From Dryas octopetala (lineage: Eukaryota; Streptophyta; Magnoliopsida; Rosales; Rosaceae), in the NCBI GenBank assembly GCA_963921425.1, contig OY992832.1, positions 19,690,835-19,754,834 on the forward strand: a DNA stretch of 64,000 nucleotides, in the 5' to 3' direction. Within the stretch, counting starts at the first letter, position 1, and each line of letters begins with the position of its first letter. The notes below the pieces were generated by a model. It did not search any database. It saw nothing but the letters and a program-made list of their open reading frames with translations, and was not told where the DNA came from. Positions 38,771 to 52,200 of the stretch are shown here, in pieces. A program made the translations under genes and the position numbers.

Positions 38771-41290
38771 TTAGAAGATGAGGGAGATGCCACTGCTTAG
38801 CAAATCATCAGCCAAAATTTTGTTTGCAGCCTCAGAAGGATGAACACCATCCCAGAATACATACTGTGATGCATTGGCACAGGTGCCCACCGACTTTGCA
38901 TTGCACAGAAATGATGTTTCTACCAACCCTGTTCCACAACAAGCCTTCCTTGCCTCTGCGAACCCTGTATGTATTAATCACACATATTAACATCCATTCA
39001 TAAGCAAACATCTAGGTAAGGACCAGTTGTACAATTCATCTTTGGTTTAATCATGTTTATACTCCGTGAACTTGTGTTGTGTCTTACTTTGCAAATCGAA
39101 ATTCATTTTGACTCATTTTACTCTCTAAATTATGCCACGTGTTTTAAACTGTCTAATTTCATCAATTTTGTCGTCTTGTCAGTTAGCTAAGATGTCGTAG
39201 TGCCCATCAAGATTTTGCCATGTAAATGCCACATCAATTTGGATAACGAAAAAGATGAAAGACTTAATGGAATGGAGCAATTTATAACACGAAACCTAGT
39301 TTAGGGGGAAAGTGAGTTAAAATGAGTTTCCGGATGCCAAAAGTGAGATATGGAGCCAAGTTTAGGTGTATAACCATAATTAAGCTTTGTTCTATTTTGG
39401 GCTAATTACATAAACACTCCCCAAATAAAGATCAGTTTTGCACTTTGCCCCACAAACTATTTTTTGTGACATCAAATCTCTGATTCTTCCATATTTAACA
39501 TTCACCTATTTTGTCAAAAAAGTTGCATTTTTCATCTATTTTGCATACGTAGTGCCACGGTGGCACCACTTAGCCATTTTTATGAAGGCATTTTGGGGAT
39601 CATGGTATTCTGCTATCATCCCACAATTGGCACGTGGTGCCCATGGTGCCATGTAGGCAAAAACACATGGAAATTGCACTTTCATTGATGGAATGAAGTG
39701 AAGTAGTGTTTAACAAGGAATAGTATGTGGGGGTTAAATGTCATAAAATATAGTTTGTGGATAAAAGTGCAAAACCAGACATAATTTGAAGGTCTATATG
39801 TAATTAATTTGCACTTGTATTTTTACTATAACATTATGATAGGCCATACATTCATATTTTCATTGTTTAGGGGGTCAATGAAAACAAAAGTCTTAAAAGC
39901 TAATTTTGGCGCATGACTAAATTTAAATGGAAGAATCAAGGATTGACCAAAAAAAAAGGGCCTTTACTTACCATTATCTGCAGGCTTTGTGACAAGGTTG
40001 TAGAGAGGTTGGTAGATATCAAAGAGGACCAGATTGAGGCCAGAAAGCTTTTTTTGCAAGTTCTGAGATGTGGTATTAAGTTTGTTATTAGTTGAAACTG
40101 CATCACTGTTAAACTTATCCACACACTCATTGCTGTGTGACCCAAATATTGTGATGGCCGCTGGCAGGCATCCAAGTGGTGGCAGTGTGGTAACTCCAAT
40201 TTTCCTTGCTCCCAATGCATATAGATTCTGTAACAAAAGTAATTAATTAGTCTGTTACTGTTCAGTATTTACATAAATTGGTGTAACGATTAATTTTTAT
40301 GCAATTTTGACACATTCCTTAACAGTTTAAGTTTTTAAAATTATGTACATACATGCCTAAAATAATATCAGAACTCTGGTTATAAGAGGTTTTAGGTTCT
40401 AAGCGACCAATCCTCATCCACACTAATCACTTATCATGTTAATCTGCAAGGTGGGACTACATCTATATTCTCTACATTTATTTACTGTATATGGCTGCCT
40501 AGTATGGTATCAGGTCTTTGATTATAAGAGGTTATGGGTTTGAAAAGTCAAATCTTCATTAATTTGCAAGGGCTACATTTATATTATTGACATTTATATA
40601 CTCTATCTCTCTGCATGTAGGATGGGGCTGAGTGTTAGCTTGACAATTAGCATACATTGTTGACATTTTTTAACAGCTTAAGTTTTTGTGGTCCAGTGAT
40701 TGTCTGCTATGAACCACATATTCTGTCACCAATTTTAGTTACTAATTCATAAGAATTGAGAGCTATGTTGGATGTACCTGAATGAATTTTGCATAGGATT
40801 GGATGAGAATGTCAGAGAACTGGTCAGGTGTATAGACCTCGTAAAGAAGAGGATTAATGTAATAGTTCTGGAGAAAGTCACTGCTCCCAGCACTAACAAG
40901 GTAGATTGCACCAGATATGATTGATGAAGCATTGTCTTTCCCTGCAATTCCCACCAACTTATTTTGGTACTCCTTGTAGTACTCCAGCTGCTGACTCAGT
41001 GAAATTGCATGCTGCAACACCAAGATATATACTCAGATACAAGACAATCTGTGTGTTGTGTGTGAAAGAGAGTTTTAAGTAGCTAGAATTGCAATATTTT
41101 ACATATAACTTTGCTCCAGGGTCATAATAACCAGAACCAGCTGAAGCAAAGTTGGCACCAATCAAGAGGTTCTTTCCTCTGGCTTTTCTGCTGAGATAAG
41201 CTGGTGGGAAAGAAGTGAAGCCAAGGTTCTCAGCTGTAGTTAAAGAAAACAAAGCAAACAAATTAACCCCATTAGAGAACCATAAGATAG

Positions 41291-41321
<31 letters not shown>

Positions 41322-41624
41322 CTAAAAAGAGATAGAGTAATATTGGTGTTTCTAAGATAGCTAGGTACCAGTGAAGTCTGAGGCTAGTTTTCCATTGCAG
41401 AACCTCCCAGTTGGCTTGTGATTGACAAAGTCTCTTCCATAAGGAGGGAAGTTGGCTTTTATAATGGTGTAGATGTGGTTGTTATTACCCACATCCACAA
41501 CAGAGTCCCCAAATATCAACAGTGCAGGAACCAAAGGCTGCCCATGAGCCACAGAGAGCACCAGAGTCAGAAGAAGAAAGGAAGCTATGAAAGAACAAAA
41601 AGAGCCCACACTTTTCATATTCAT
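38771..41624 (-). CDS. GDSL-type esterase/lipase (SGNH hydrolase), secreted
   Basis: Exons 41369-41624, 41103-41233, 40778-41011, 39972-40227 and 38771-38964 join in phase to 356 residues, the normal length of this plant family. Residues 1-28 are a hydrophobic signal peptide ending AHG. Block I ([12 protein letters not shown]) carries catalytic S41. Block II is [11 protein letters not shown], with its Gly. Block III is GSSDF in place of G-x-N-D, as in APG-like members. Block V ([10 protein letters not shown]) supplies D331 and H334. Cysteines CCGTG.. and CNA..C suit an extracellular protein. The family hydrolyses acyl esters in the apoplast; the substrate cannot be predicted. Intron 4 is long and carries two inverted-repeat elements, but all coding joins are intact. 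Confidence 0.93.
39043..39385. mobile_element. MITE-like inverted-repeat element A in GDSL intron 4
   Basis: The left arm (GGTTTAATCATGTTTATAC.. CATTTTGACTCATTTTACTC) pairs with the reverse complement of the right arm (GCTTAATTATGGTTATACACC.. CATTTTAACTCACTTTCCC). The arms are imperfect, about 80 bp long, with no coding capacity. Confidence 0.65.
39399..39810. mobile_element. MITE-like inverted-repeat element B in GDSL intron 4
   Basis: The left arm GGGCTAATTACATAAACAC.. TTTTGCACTTTGCCCCACA pairs with the reverse complement of the right arm, AAATTAATTACATATAGACC.. TTTTGCACTTTTATCCACA. It stands directly next to element A. A related single end lies near 27262. Confidence 0.7.
41283..41315. 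repeat. (AT)n microsatellite in GDSL intron 1
   Basis: An AT dinucleotide run of about 26 bases. It is one of several AT or GA runs near this gene; a GA run at about 41659-41680 lies in the 5' untranslated region. Confidence 0.9.
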
Positions 41625-41648
41625 CCTTTTTCAGAAGTGAGACTTGGT

Positions 41649-41679
<31 letters not shown>

Positions 41680-43521
41680 TACTGAAGATGGGTTAATGTA
41701 GAAGGAGAATTTATGAAGAGCTTGGAGTGAGGGGATTAATTAAAGTTCTGCAATAGACTACAGTTCCTAAAAAACAATGTTTTGGTTTTGTGTAATTGAA
41801 TAGGTAAAGTGTAACAGCAGAGCCTCAGGAGGAGCTAAATGCTTTAAAGTGGCATTTTTAACAGTGGAGTGTGGGATTACTTTTGGGCTAGGAGTAGGGC
41901 AAAAGTGCTAGACAATACTGTAACGTATGGGCATGCACCTACCATTAAAATATTAAATATTGATTTGGGGACGATGGAAATACCGAATTCGCCCTCTTGT
42001 CATTCCTAATAGATACACAATTTTTCAGGGGCAAAGATGTCTTTTAACTCCAAAATGAATGCGCTGCTATCTAGCTATATACTGAAAAAAAAAAATAAAA
42101 AAAAGAAAAAGAAAAAGGGGGGGGGGGGGGGTGGTTCGTGGAGTGTCTTAATGAAATATTCTTTGAGCTGTCATAGCTTCTAATACACCTTCAATTCAAT
42201 GAACAATGGCACTTGAACTAACACATGTATAGCTGCATGCAACCAGTTGCTGAATGCTTACCATTTTCTTTTTCTTGGCATCTTGTATTGTGTGCCCTTA
42301 CCAACTTCCATCTCCAATCACTGTCAAACTCCATTTTCTATGAAAACTTACTACAGCTGGAACAAAGCTGTTGAAACTCCCACTTATTTCATTGATGGGC
42401 ACCTCTAATTGTTTTAGGTTTCATGGCCTGGTTTGTTTTCTTGTTCCTCTAGCTTTTATATCTCTATGGCTTTCTTATCTAGTTGATGCTTTGCTTTCTC
42501 CTAATTAATGTAGTGTCAATACTACAGAATGATTTAGTAAAGTAAAGCACACAAATTAAGAAAGCTATTGTTGCATTCTTTTTGCAGATTTTGGGATTGG
42601 TCAAGGTGGGATATCTAGGCTGTGATGTTTGAATACTTTATTGCCAATAGTTAACAAGGGTTGGTTAGGTATGTATGTGTGTCATCTATTATGATTATAT
42701 GATTAGTTTTCTCATTACATTACATGGTGCTAAGAGGTACAATATCATATCACCAAATATGAAGGTTATCTTAGAAACAAGTTTTGTAAAAGTATCTTAG
42801 GCAACTCCAACAAAATGCTCATATATATGTTGCAGCAAGCCTGAGATACTCTTGGTTCATTCACACTCTGTAGTACCCATGTCCTAGATTGAGAATATGG
42901 TTAGTCTAATATTACAGAAAAAATATAAATGAGCAATAAATTACCATGGAAGGCTCCTCTCTCTTTATTTTCAAGAACAATTAGGAGGCCTTCTAAATTT
43001 CAGCCCATTGGTAGCTAAAGCTAAAGCCTTTATATTTTACAAACTACAGCTATTTTACCCCTAAGCTGCAAATCAGTAGCCACATTTCAAGAACTATAGT
43101 GGACTACTTACACACCCATACTGGTTAGAACAAACACACATTCCAAGAACAAGTCTCCTAAGGAAAATGCTGCAATCACAGCCTCAGGCAACATCATGGA
43201 GATCTTCTGCAGACCTCACGTTACAAGAGTGATACTGACAATGTACAATTACAGTTGCAGCATATCTCATTTGGTTGGTTTGGTACTGCTCATATATTGA
43301 ATTTTCCATAATAAAACATAATTTATATATTGATAAATTAAAATTGGACATACAATCCTAACAGCCACAAATGAGGTTCACTTTGCAAGTGTGATACAGA
43401 CAAAGCAAAATTGTATGATTTTGTTAGCTTGGTAATTATAAATTGCCTAAATAGCTCAGATTTAATTACCCATGAAATACTTTTAACACTCTTCTAAAAC
43501 AGTTCCTTAATTGGTGTCTGA
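41625..43521. other. Intergenic region upstream of GDSL and downstream of threonine deaminase
   Basis: Contains the GDSL promoter (a GA microsatellite lies at about 41659-41680) and a poly-G run near 42117-42131 directly after an A-rich tract. No gene is supported. Confidence 0.5.
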
Positions 43522-46500
43522 CTAATGCAACAGCAGCTGTAGGATCTCATTGTTTGTCTCAAATGCATAATCATATCCGAGAGAATCAGCCAAAGCCTTG
43601 AACTTGTCCATCTCAGAGCTTGCAACTTGGAAACCCACCAATGCATTTACACCAGCTTCACCCTGGTAAGGGAAAAAGGAGCAACATAAGGAAAATTAAC
43701 CTTATGTAACAAGCTTATTAGAATGAGTCAAAAGGACTGTTTAAGGTACAAACCTGTCCACTGTAGTGGAACAAGCTAATGTTCCAAAGGGGACTGAAAG
43801 CATCCAAGAACTTCATCAAAGCACCTGGCCTCTCTGGAAAGACGAACTGGCAAAGAATCTCATTTTCAACATTTGATCTACCTCCTGCCTGAAGCATATA
43901 CCCAAAAATGTGGAATCAAAACCATTACCTTGCGGTAATTTGGGCAAACAAATAAAGGGAAGCAAAATATGGATGTGTGATTTCATAAATCCCATGTTAC
44001 ATCTTGCATCATGTATTATCAACATTTCTTCTGATAGCTGAATTGATGTACTTTAAGAAGGAACAAGAAAGAAAAAGTAATGAGGTTGTTAAGATTACCA
44101 AAAATTGCATGTGATCTTTGACTAGTTCGTTATTTGTGAGGTTAATTGTTTGAAGTTGAGCAGACTTCATTTGGCCCAACATACCTTCCAACTCCAAAAC
44201 TGTTTGAAAGCCAACACTGCAACATGACCAGAAAGACTCAATGAATATGTGGAACAATTGTACTATGAAATTTAACAGTTACAAACAAAATTTTAATTAA
44301 TTTCCTATAGTACTGAGGAAAAGTAACATTAGAAAGAATATAAAGAGTAAGAGGTTCTTGCCTGTACAGTATAAGACCACTTTCGTGTTTATCATCATAT
44401 CTGTAGCTAATCTCCATAATATTCATTGGACCAACCTGTAGCCAAATGTTGATCACAAGTTCAGAGTTGATGGATCAAAGAGCTAACATATTGTCTTTTA
44501 TATGATAGAAAGTGAGTTTTTGACATACCAATTTACAAAACTGTTTGAAGCTTCCACACTTTTCTGGAACAAATGTTGCAAGGAAAACTTCGCGTCTCCT
44601 ACCAACATCAGCTAGTAGGGATACCATTCTTAGTCTATTAAAGTTCATGTTCGCTCCACTGGCTATAGCCACAACATTTTCACCCTCCAGTCCATAATAT
44701 TTACAATATGCTTCTGCTCCGGCAATGGCCACAGCGCCTGCAGGTTCAAGTATGCTCCGTTTTTCCTCAAACATGTCCTGCAATACAAGTTCCACTTAAA
44801 CTAAGCCATATAAAGAATAGAATTGGCCTGTCTATTTACTGTCAAAGTAAAACATACTGAAATAAAATAGGTTTGGAACTTGAAAGACTACGAAAATCAG
44901 AGACTCACTTTTATTGATGCACAAATGGCATCACGATTAACAAGGACAACTCCATCGATTAGTTCTCTGCATAATCGGAAAGTTTCTTCCCCCACTTTTT
45001 TGACTGCTATGCCATCTGCAAATCCTCCCACTCGTTCTAGCATAATTCTCTGCCCATGATGTAAGGATAGTGCCATTGCATTTGCATCATATACCTCTAC
45101 ACCAATGATCTTGACCTACATGATCACGAAAACCAGTAAGTGTTGTAAATCATCAAAGATTGATGATGACCATCATGTTAAATGAGTGTGGTTTCACATT
45201 AGAGGATTGAGTGTGTGGACCATAAAATTGGCCAATGGTTAATTGGTTATCAATAGAAAAATGTAGGAGACACCTCGAAATGACAAGAACAATACCTTAT
45301 TACACGAGGACAACAGTTAAAGAAAAAAAACACAACAATCTCTTAAACAATGATAACAAAACACCACAAATCTAGCTCTATCAAACTACGAGAGGAACCC
45401 CCTGAAGTGACTATGGAAGAAAGCAAATGGCATGAACAATCTCTTATTAGCTGAGGACAAACACTCAAGATTCCGCAATCATAACAAAGCAAAGAAGAAT
45501 GAGTGTTCCATTTGTGGAGAGGTTGGCCACTCCAAGGCAAAATGTCCTGAAGGAAGAAAGAAGAAGAAGCCAAAGGGATTGGTTTTGGCTGTCTTCAAAG
45601 CACTCACTGCTGAAACAGAGGATCAATGGCGAATTGACTCCGGCGCAACTAGACATGCCACCAAAGTCATTCAAAGACTTCAAGGATAAGGCACTAGAAG
45701 AACATTGGTTGTACATGTGTAATAACACTTAAGTAGATGTTATAAGAGAAGGGGACTACAAAATATCTTATGGGGTTACCATCATTGAACTCAAAGATGT
45801 TCTGTATGCACATTGTACTAAAATGAAAGAGTGTTGATTATATATTTATATGTACACATTTACTACCCATAATAAAAGAATTTCTTTCGAGTCTGTTTGT
45901 GTGTGAAACACTAAAACATTACTTATCTAATGGCGTTATGGCATTAGAGGTTGGGTCGCATGCGAAACCATTCAACATACATACCTGGGGTTGAACTCTC
46001 TTCACATAGGCAGCAATCCCAGCAATTAGTCCACCACCACCAACAGGCACAAAGATTGCATGCAATGGACCTTGAATTTGGCGCAGGATCTCCATTCCTA
46101 TAGTTCCTTGGCCTGCTATGACATCTGGGTGATCGAAAGGGTGTATGAATGTGAGTACTTGGTCTTTGGCCAGCTTTTGTGCATACACTTGGGCTTCATC
46201 ATAGGACTCACCCACAAGCACAACTCTTGCACCCAACCTCTCCACCGTCTTCCACTGCACACAATGCACAAAACCCATCAATGGGATTCTAGAAAATTTC
46301 ACAACATAATTGAAATTTCATAAAACACGCAAAACCCGACAAACAGAAAGAGAGAAGATTGCACACTTTGATTTCAGGGGTTGTAATGGGCATGACAATG
46401 GTGGCATTGCAGCCTAGTCTTTGTGCAGATAGTGCTACTCCTTGAGCATGATTGCCTGCTGATGAGCAAATGACACCCCTGTCCAATTGTTTCCTTGAAA

Positions 46501-49206
46501 GCTTGGCCATCATATTGTAAGCTCCCCGCAGTTTAAAGGAGAAAACCTGCATGAACTCTCTAACTGTAAGTGTGAGCCTGTGACACTCCCCCAATTACAT
46601 GTACACTTTTTATGTACTCACATAAGATTATGTGCACCCAATTTTGTGACAGTTATGTAGTCCTAATAAAAACTATAAATCTCATATCATAAACTCATAA
46701 ATTCATAAATTCCTTAAACTATACTAATGCATACTCTCACATTCCCAAATAACTCCTAATAACAAAAAATAAATCATTGATTATATAACTGCATTCGATG
46801 TCTCGATCTTTAGTGTCACTGCATCTACAACCATACTGTAGTGACACAACAATGTGCATTCAAACACTTGAGTGTAGTGACAATTTTAAGAAGATTTTGT
46901 GCTTAAAATTTTAAAAAACCACCTAAAATTTTTAAGTATTTGTAAAATGTCAGGTGCAAATTAAGTAGTAAGAACCCTAAAATCTAAAGATTTTAAATTA
47001 TAGAAATCATATAATATAAGGGTGTCTAATTTGAGGTGCCCAAACGACGCCTGTGCTACAAAGGTGTTGTTGGGGCGCTTCTCATCCAGAAACATCGGTG
47101 GCCATGGCTGCTATGACAGCCACTTTAGGACATAAATATGTATAAAAATTAGAAACTGATTTGGAATTAAAAAGTTAAGAAATTAAGAGTAAAACTGTAT
47201 TTTTATTATTTAAAAAAAAAAAAAAACTGTTATATACACACATCTTTTCCTTTCACTACACACTCCTTTTACCTTTTTTGTAAAATGACAAAATTACCCA
47301 AAGCTAAATTACCATAAAAAACTAAAAACAAAAAAAATGACAAAAAAACCAAAAACAATGGACCACTCATGCCGGCCTCCTCCCACCCGCCACCGTCCTC
47401 ATCACCAGCGGCCGGGTCCCTCTCCGTCGGCGCATCACCTCTTTCCTCTTGCCTTCTCTTCCTCCATTTCTCTCTCTCTATCTCTTTCTCCTTCTCTTCC
47501 CTCTCTTTCTCTTTCTCACTTTCGCAGCTCCTTGGCCGGTCTCCCTTTCCATCCGGCCAGGGGGCTGTGAAAGTGAGAGAGAAAGCGAAAGAGAGATGGA
47601 GAGGGAGGAGGAGGTGTGCCGGTGACAAATCCAGTGACATCTGGCGACTGTGTGCAGCGGGTGGGTCGGATATTGAGGTGTTTTTAGATTTTTATTTTTT
47701 TATTTTCTGTATAGGGGAGGTTATTTGGAAGTTTTAGGGGTGTTTAGTGAGAAAATTAAAAAATGAAAAAGTAAAATAGGGTGTGTAATGAGAGAAAAAA
47801 GAGTGTATATATAGTAGCCCTTACAAAAAATAGTGAGCAAATTAAAGGCTCAAATCCAACCACCATTTTCAATAATCCATTCCCTAACCCTTGGCAATAT
47901 AGTCGTGAATCGGGCGGTGTTACTTAATTACAACCAATTTAAGTAACAATAATTCTTCAATTATACTTGTAGTATTTTACTTTTTTGTAAGTAAATATGT
48001 CTAAAGTATATTCATATATGAGTTGTAAACTTGTAATAAAAATCCAAACAAGTAAACAAATTTAAATATGCTAACAGTACTCTAGCATTTTCTACTTTTC
48101 TTTCTCTTTAAGTAGAAACGAAAAGCTATGGCCAAAAAAAAAAAGTAGAAACGAAAAGCCAAAGTATAATTTCCAAAAGAGACAATGAGACATTACACTA
48201 CACCCAAGAAATAAAGTTACAAAAAGACAATATATGAACTGTTGATGATGTAACTACTCCGGTTATGTGGTAAACAGAAGCCATGTTTTAGGTGTGTGAA
48301 TCACGACTGCCTATTGCTCGAAATAAAATCTGTAGATTCTGTACTGCCTAGAATAGCAACAATATATTCCATCCACAGACCTAGACCACAAGCCAAAGCC
48401 CTACGCCTACCTTGTAGGGAAATTTGTGAAATAAGCAATTTTAATATCAAACTTAATTTTTTGATAACAGTTAGTCTCGGTGTATATTTAATTAATAACA
48501 ATATACATAACCAAAAAAATTTTGATTTGGTTGTTTTTTTTACAGAGATAAGCTTTAAAGAATGATTAAAAAATAAACAATTATGATCACGAGCCTACAC
48601 TAACTAACGTAATTTATATTAATTAATATGATATTAGCACACAATAATAATGATGGATTTGAATTACGAAAGAAAATGATATATGGATGATCTTACAGGC
48701 TGTAGGTCCTCTCTCTTGAGCCAAAGATGAAGATGAAGCTTCTGAGAGAGCTTGGAAGCATAATCCAAGGGCGACTCAATGGCAACATCATAGACATGAG
48801 ACGACAGAATCTTTTTCAAGTAACTCATGGCATCATGAGTAGTATTATTATTTCCTTCTCCGGCGGCCAACTTATGATTAGGCACCGCGCCAAGAAACCC
48901 ACTCTCGTACTGTAACGACTCCACCGACACTTTCTTCAACTCATCATCATGATAATGCGGTGTCGTTTTGAGATGCTGGGAGATGAGCTCTGCTGGGTTT
49001 GTTAACGTTGCAGTGATGATGCATTGTTTGTAATTTGGTCTAATACTGTTTTTGTTATTTGGGTTAATATTGTGTTGGAGTGGTAGTAGTGTTCTCAGGG
49101 CTGCAGGGAAGGTTGAACTACTACTGCTGTACTGTGTTGTACGGAACAGACCATCATGACCATGTGAGGGTGAAGGAGCCAAGCGCAGAGAGAGAGCAAT
49201 CTCCAT
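43522..49206 (-). CDS. OMR1: Threonine deaminase (biosynthetic threonine dehydratase), plastid
   Basis: Nine exons join in phase to 627 residues: 48697-49206, 46367-46546, 45985-46254, 44909-45115, 44529-44777, 44362-44435, 44099-44216, 43754-43888, 43522-43662. It converts threonine to 2-oxobutanoate, the first step of isoleucine synthesis. The Ser-rich N terminus (about 1-75) looks like a transit peptide. [11 protein letters not shown] carries the PLP lysine K175. SAGNHAQG (199-206) and the tetraglycine loop VGGGGLIAG (301-309) bind cofactor and substrate. The C-terminal part has two ACT-like regulatory segments ([39 protein letters not shown]), the site of isoleucine feedback control. Intron 6 has a GC-AG splice pair. 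Intron 1 carries a foldback element and intron 3 a Copia fragment; the coding sequence is intact. Confidence 0.93.
45430..45830 (+). mobile_element. Copia retrotransposon fragment (gag zinc knuckle and protease start), antisense in OMR1 intron 3
   Basis: The plus strand encodes [12 protein letters not shown].. and the CCHC zinc knuckle [14 protein letters not shown]. The protease-start motif [12 protein letters not shown] follows, then in a shifted frame [34 protein letters not shown] stretch precedes the loss of similarity. This order (gag knuckle, then DSG-A protease) is that of Ty1/Copia elements. Stops and frame changes show it is dead. No LTRs are visible nearby. Confidence 0.8.
47230..47820. 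mobile_element. Non-autonomous foldback element in OMR1 intron 1, with GC-rich, purine/pyrimidine-arm core
   Basis: The left end (TATATACACACATCTTTTCC, then CACTACACACTCCTTTTAC) pairs with the reverse complement of the right end (TATATATACACTCTTTTTTC, then CATTACACACCCTATTTTAC). Inside, a CT-rich arm (47460-47530) faces a GA-rich arm (47570-47610) around CTTGGCCGG / CCGGCCAGG. Open frames on both strands come from this composition. Confidence 0.7.
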
Positions 49207-52200
49207 TAACTTTTAGACAGATCGAGGTGCTCTCTCTGCTACTGCTAGTTGTACCACGTTAACAAAGACCACGCAATATATGCTAAATTAAATAAATGAA
49301 AACAAAGACTGAAAAGACTAGGATCATATATCAAATATATCATATACAGAATAATAATACTAAAATCTCAGATTTATATTTTAAATTTAAATTAATATGA
49401 CATTACAAATATTAGTATTTTACTTGTGCTAAAATAAATTAGATTTAAAATAAATTACATATGAATCAATGAAACACTGTTATATAACATACATATTATC
49501 ACATATGGATATACATATATGGCAATGTGACAATTGAAGTTTTATTGGGAAACAACCATGATTTTGTCTCTAATAATGATTTGGGTACCATGAACTATAT
49601 ATGAAGTGACGCGCGTCCTTGCATCTTCTTCCAATACCAACCATGATTTTGTTCGGTTGCAACTTGCAAATGATGCATAGCAATTATTTCTTCAGCTTCG
49701 TTTAAAACCAATTAATTAATTGACCTCAAGTTCACATGTGATCGATCGATCTCATCAGTTGTGCTAGACTGCTAGTCACTGCAGGTCTTCAAGAAAATAA
49801 TAAAACAAGTGTCTCACCAAAATTATTCTACAAATCGAATATTATTGCACATATATAATTTAATTAAATATTCCCAACAACCACATGCCCAGAAAAAAGG
49901 TTAAAATGTTGCACTAATATATATTGACCATTACATCAGTCAATCCAAATTTATATATTTTTATTTTCCAAATTAATATATGAACATGGGCGTCTTCTCA
50001 TGCATGTTGCATGCTTTTTTAGACGTTAGTGATGACACCCGCAAATAATGTGAAAATGTTCGTTAACAAAAAGATAAAATAAATAAGTAAATTAATAAAA
50101 AGTCACAAAAAATTGTAAGTTTTACTTATAAACTCATGTAAAAGATTTATTTATTTTTAATACATAAGGAGTGACTTAAAACTAAACTTTTTTCTTGACA
50201 CCGTATGTAACCGTCACAAAGTTACACTTTATTAATTTTGTTATGATGCAGTATGTAAAAAATTACATTTTATTTTGTTACGATGTAGAATGTAACTATT
50301 GTAGAGTTACACTTTATAATTTCGTAGAATTACGCTTTGTTGAATGATGTAGTACTGTTTTAAGGTTTAAGCATTTAAAGTTTAAGTTTTATGACTTCAT
50401 ATTTAGGGTTTTAGGGCTTTAGCCTTAAATTTTAAAGACTATACCAAAAACACTAAATTCTAAAAAAAAAATAAACTAAACTTGGGTATGCTTGAGTTTG
50501 AATAGTATTGAATGCTTCATACTTAATTTTTTTTAATTGTGGCTTAAAAATAAATAGATTAGAAGTTTGAGTTTATAACTAAAAAATGTTGTATGTTGTG
50601 TGGCTTATTAATAAAAAATTCAAAAAAAAAAAAAAAAAAAGGTTTAATTGGATTAGGCCCCTCCAACTCTATTTTTGTAAGTTCTAACAGTTGACTTTTT
50701 GATTATTAAATTAGGTCCATATTCAGAAATTTCAGCCAGTACTTAACGTTAAAGACTGTTTGCCTCAAAATCTATGCAGCCATGCACTTGTTGACTAGGC
50801 CATGGATCAAGGAAATTGTGTCTTTCTTATGTGCGTTGGGCATGCCAGTATGCAGGCCAAGCGTACAATATGATGATATGCGCGAGGAAGGAACAGGATC
50901 TCGGTCTTAGGTTCTCACTGCCTTGATGATGCGAGGACTTTTGGAAGGGTGTAATGGCATAAAAGTGATTTGGTGGTTGGTGGGTGATTAAGGGTAAAGG
51001 TGTATGGATGATGTTGATGGGTGTGAAATTGATGAAAATTAAAATAAAATTAAAAAGTGAAATAAACAAGTAGATGCAGGGAAAAGTAAAGTGCAATAAA
51101 AACAAAAGTAATCTCTAAACTTAATAGAACTAATACGAGTATGAACTAATAAAGTGCATAAATATCTAATACTATTCTAAACTATGAAAGCGATAAAGAA
51201 AGCAATAAAACTAATTACGTGCAAAAAATAAACCTAATTAACAATATGCAAATTAGAAATCACACTCATATTAAAACTAAGAAATCTATTGAAAAACCAA
51301 ACATTCTGAAACACTAAACCTTTAAAGAAAACCATAAGATCTCCACAAGAACAATCTACAAAATACTTGAAAAGAAAACTAAAATCCTAATAAGTTCATG
51401 AGATTAATCTCAATCCCTCAAGAACCAGAGAAAATACTAAATCATGATAACTATAAAAAGCTTGATAGAGTTGAATGATATTTGATTATGGGAAAAAGTA
51501 TGGCATATAGGGTTGAATATTCTGTTTGATCAGAGTGAGATCCTTCTGTTCACTCTGTGCATTAAATGTAAAAATTTCATCTTTTCTTTTCCACTTAGTT
51601 GGCAGGAATTGAAAGTGGAAAACTAGTTGTCCCGACTCCCAAACTGTAAATTCAACATACTAGTGGCTTAAATATTAGAACGAATTGCGTCCGATTTGTC
51701 AAATCATGGACCCGAAGTTAATTGCATGGATTGAATTTTGACTTAATGCAGTCCCTTCGATTATACTTATAGTTTGGCAGTCTTGAAAACCATGAGAGTG
51801 CTTTTCTAGTCAACTTTTGCATGCATGTGATCTTTGAGTGCTTTAAGGGGCCTTGTCAACGTTTTCCAATAGTAGCAGATTTACTAGTAACGGTGATAAA
51901 ATTCCATGTCTTACAGCAAAGTGATAAATCAATGACAATGATAAGTTGGTAGAGATAAGTAGATGATATAGCTGTGAAATAGGAGAAAGTGACACACCTA
52001 TGCTTCCCACTTGTCCATCCACCTTACAACTCGCTTCTCTAGTTCTCTCCATTTCTATTCTGTAGGAGAAAAAAAAATTCCTATCACGAATGGAATAATG
52101 CCAAAGATTACAAATTCCTTAGTTCATTTACTTCTTTAAATCTTTTACTTTTAGCTCTGTTAAAGACTCTCAGTTTTTTATTTTTTTTAGTGGCAAAAAA

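Noticed and set aside
47269-47737. Open frames on both strands in OMR1 intron 1
   Set aside because: Low-complexity Ser/Leu and Glu/Lys runs from the purine/pyrimidine arms of the foldback element.
50190-50340. Repeated GTTACACTTTAT words considered as a CRISPR-like array or satellite
   Set aside because: Units are degenerate, spacing is irregular and the context is a plant chromosome; only a weak local repeat.
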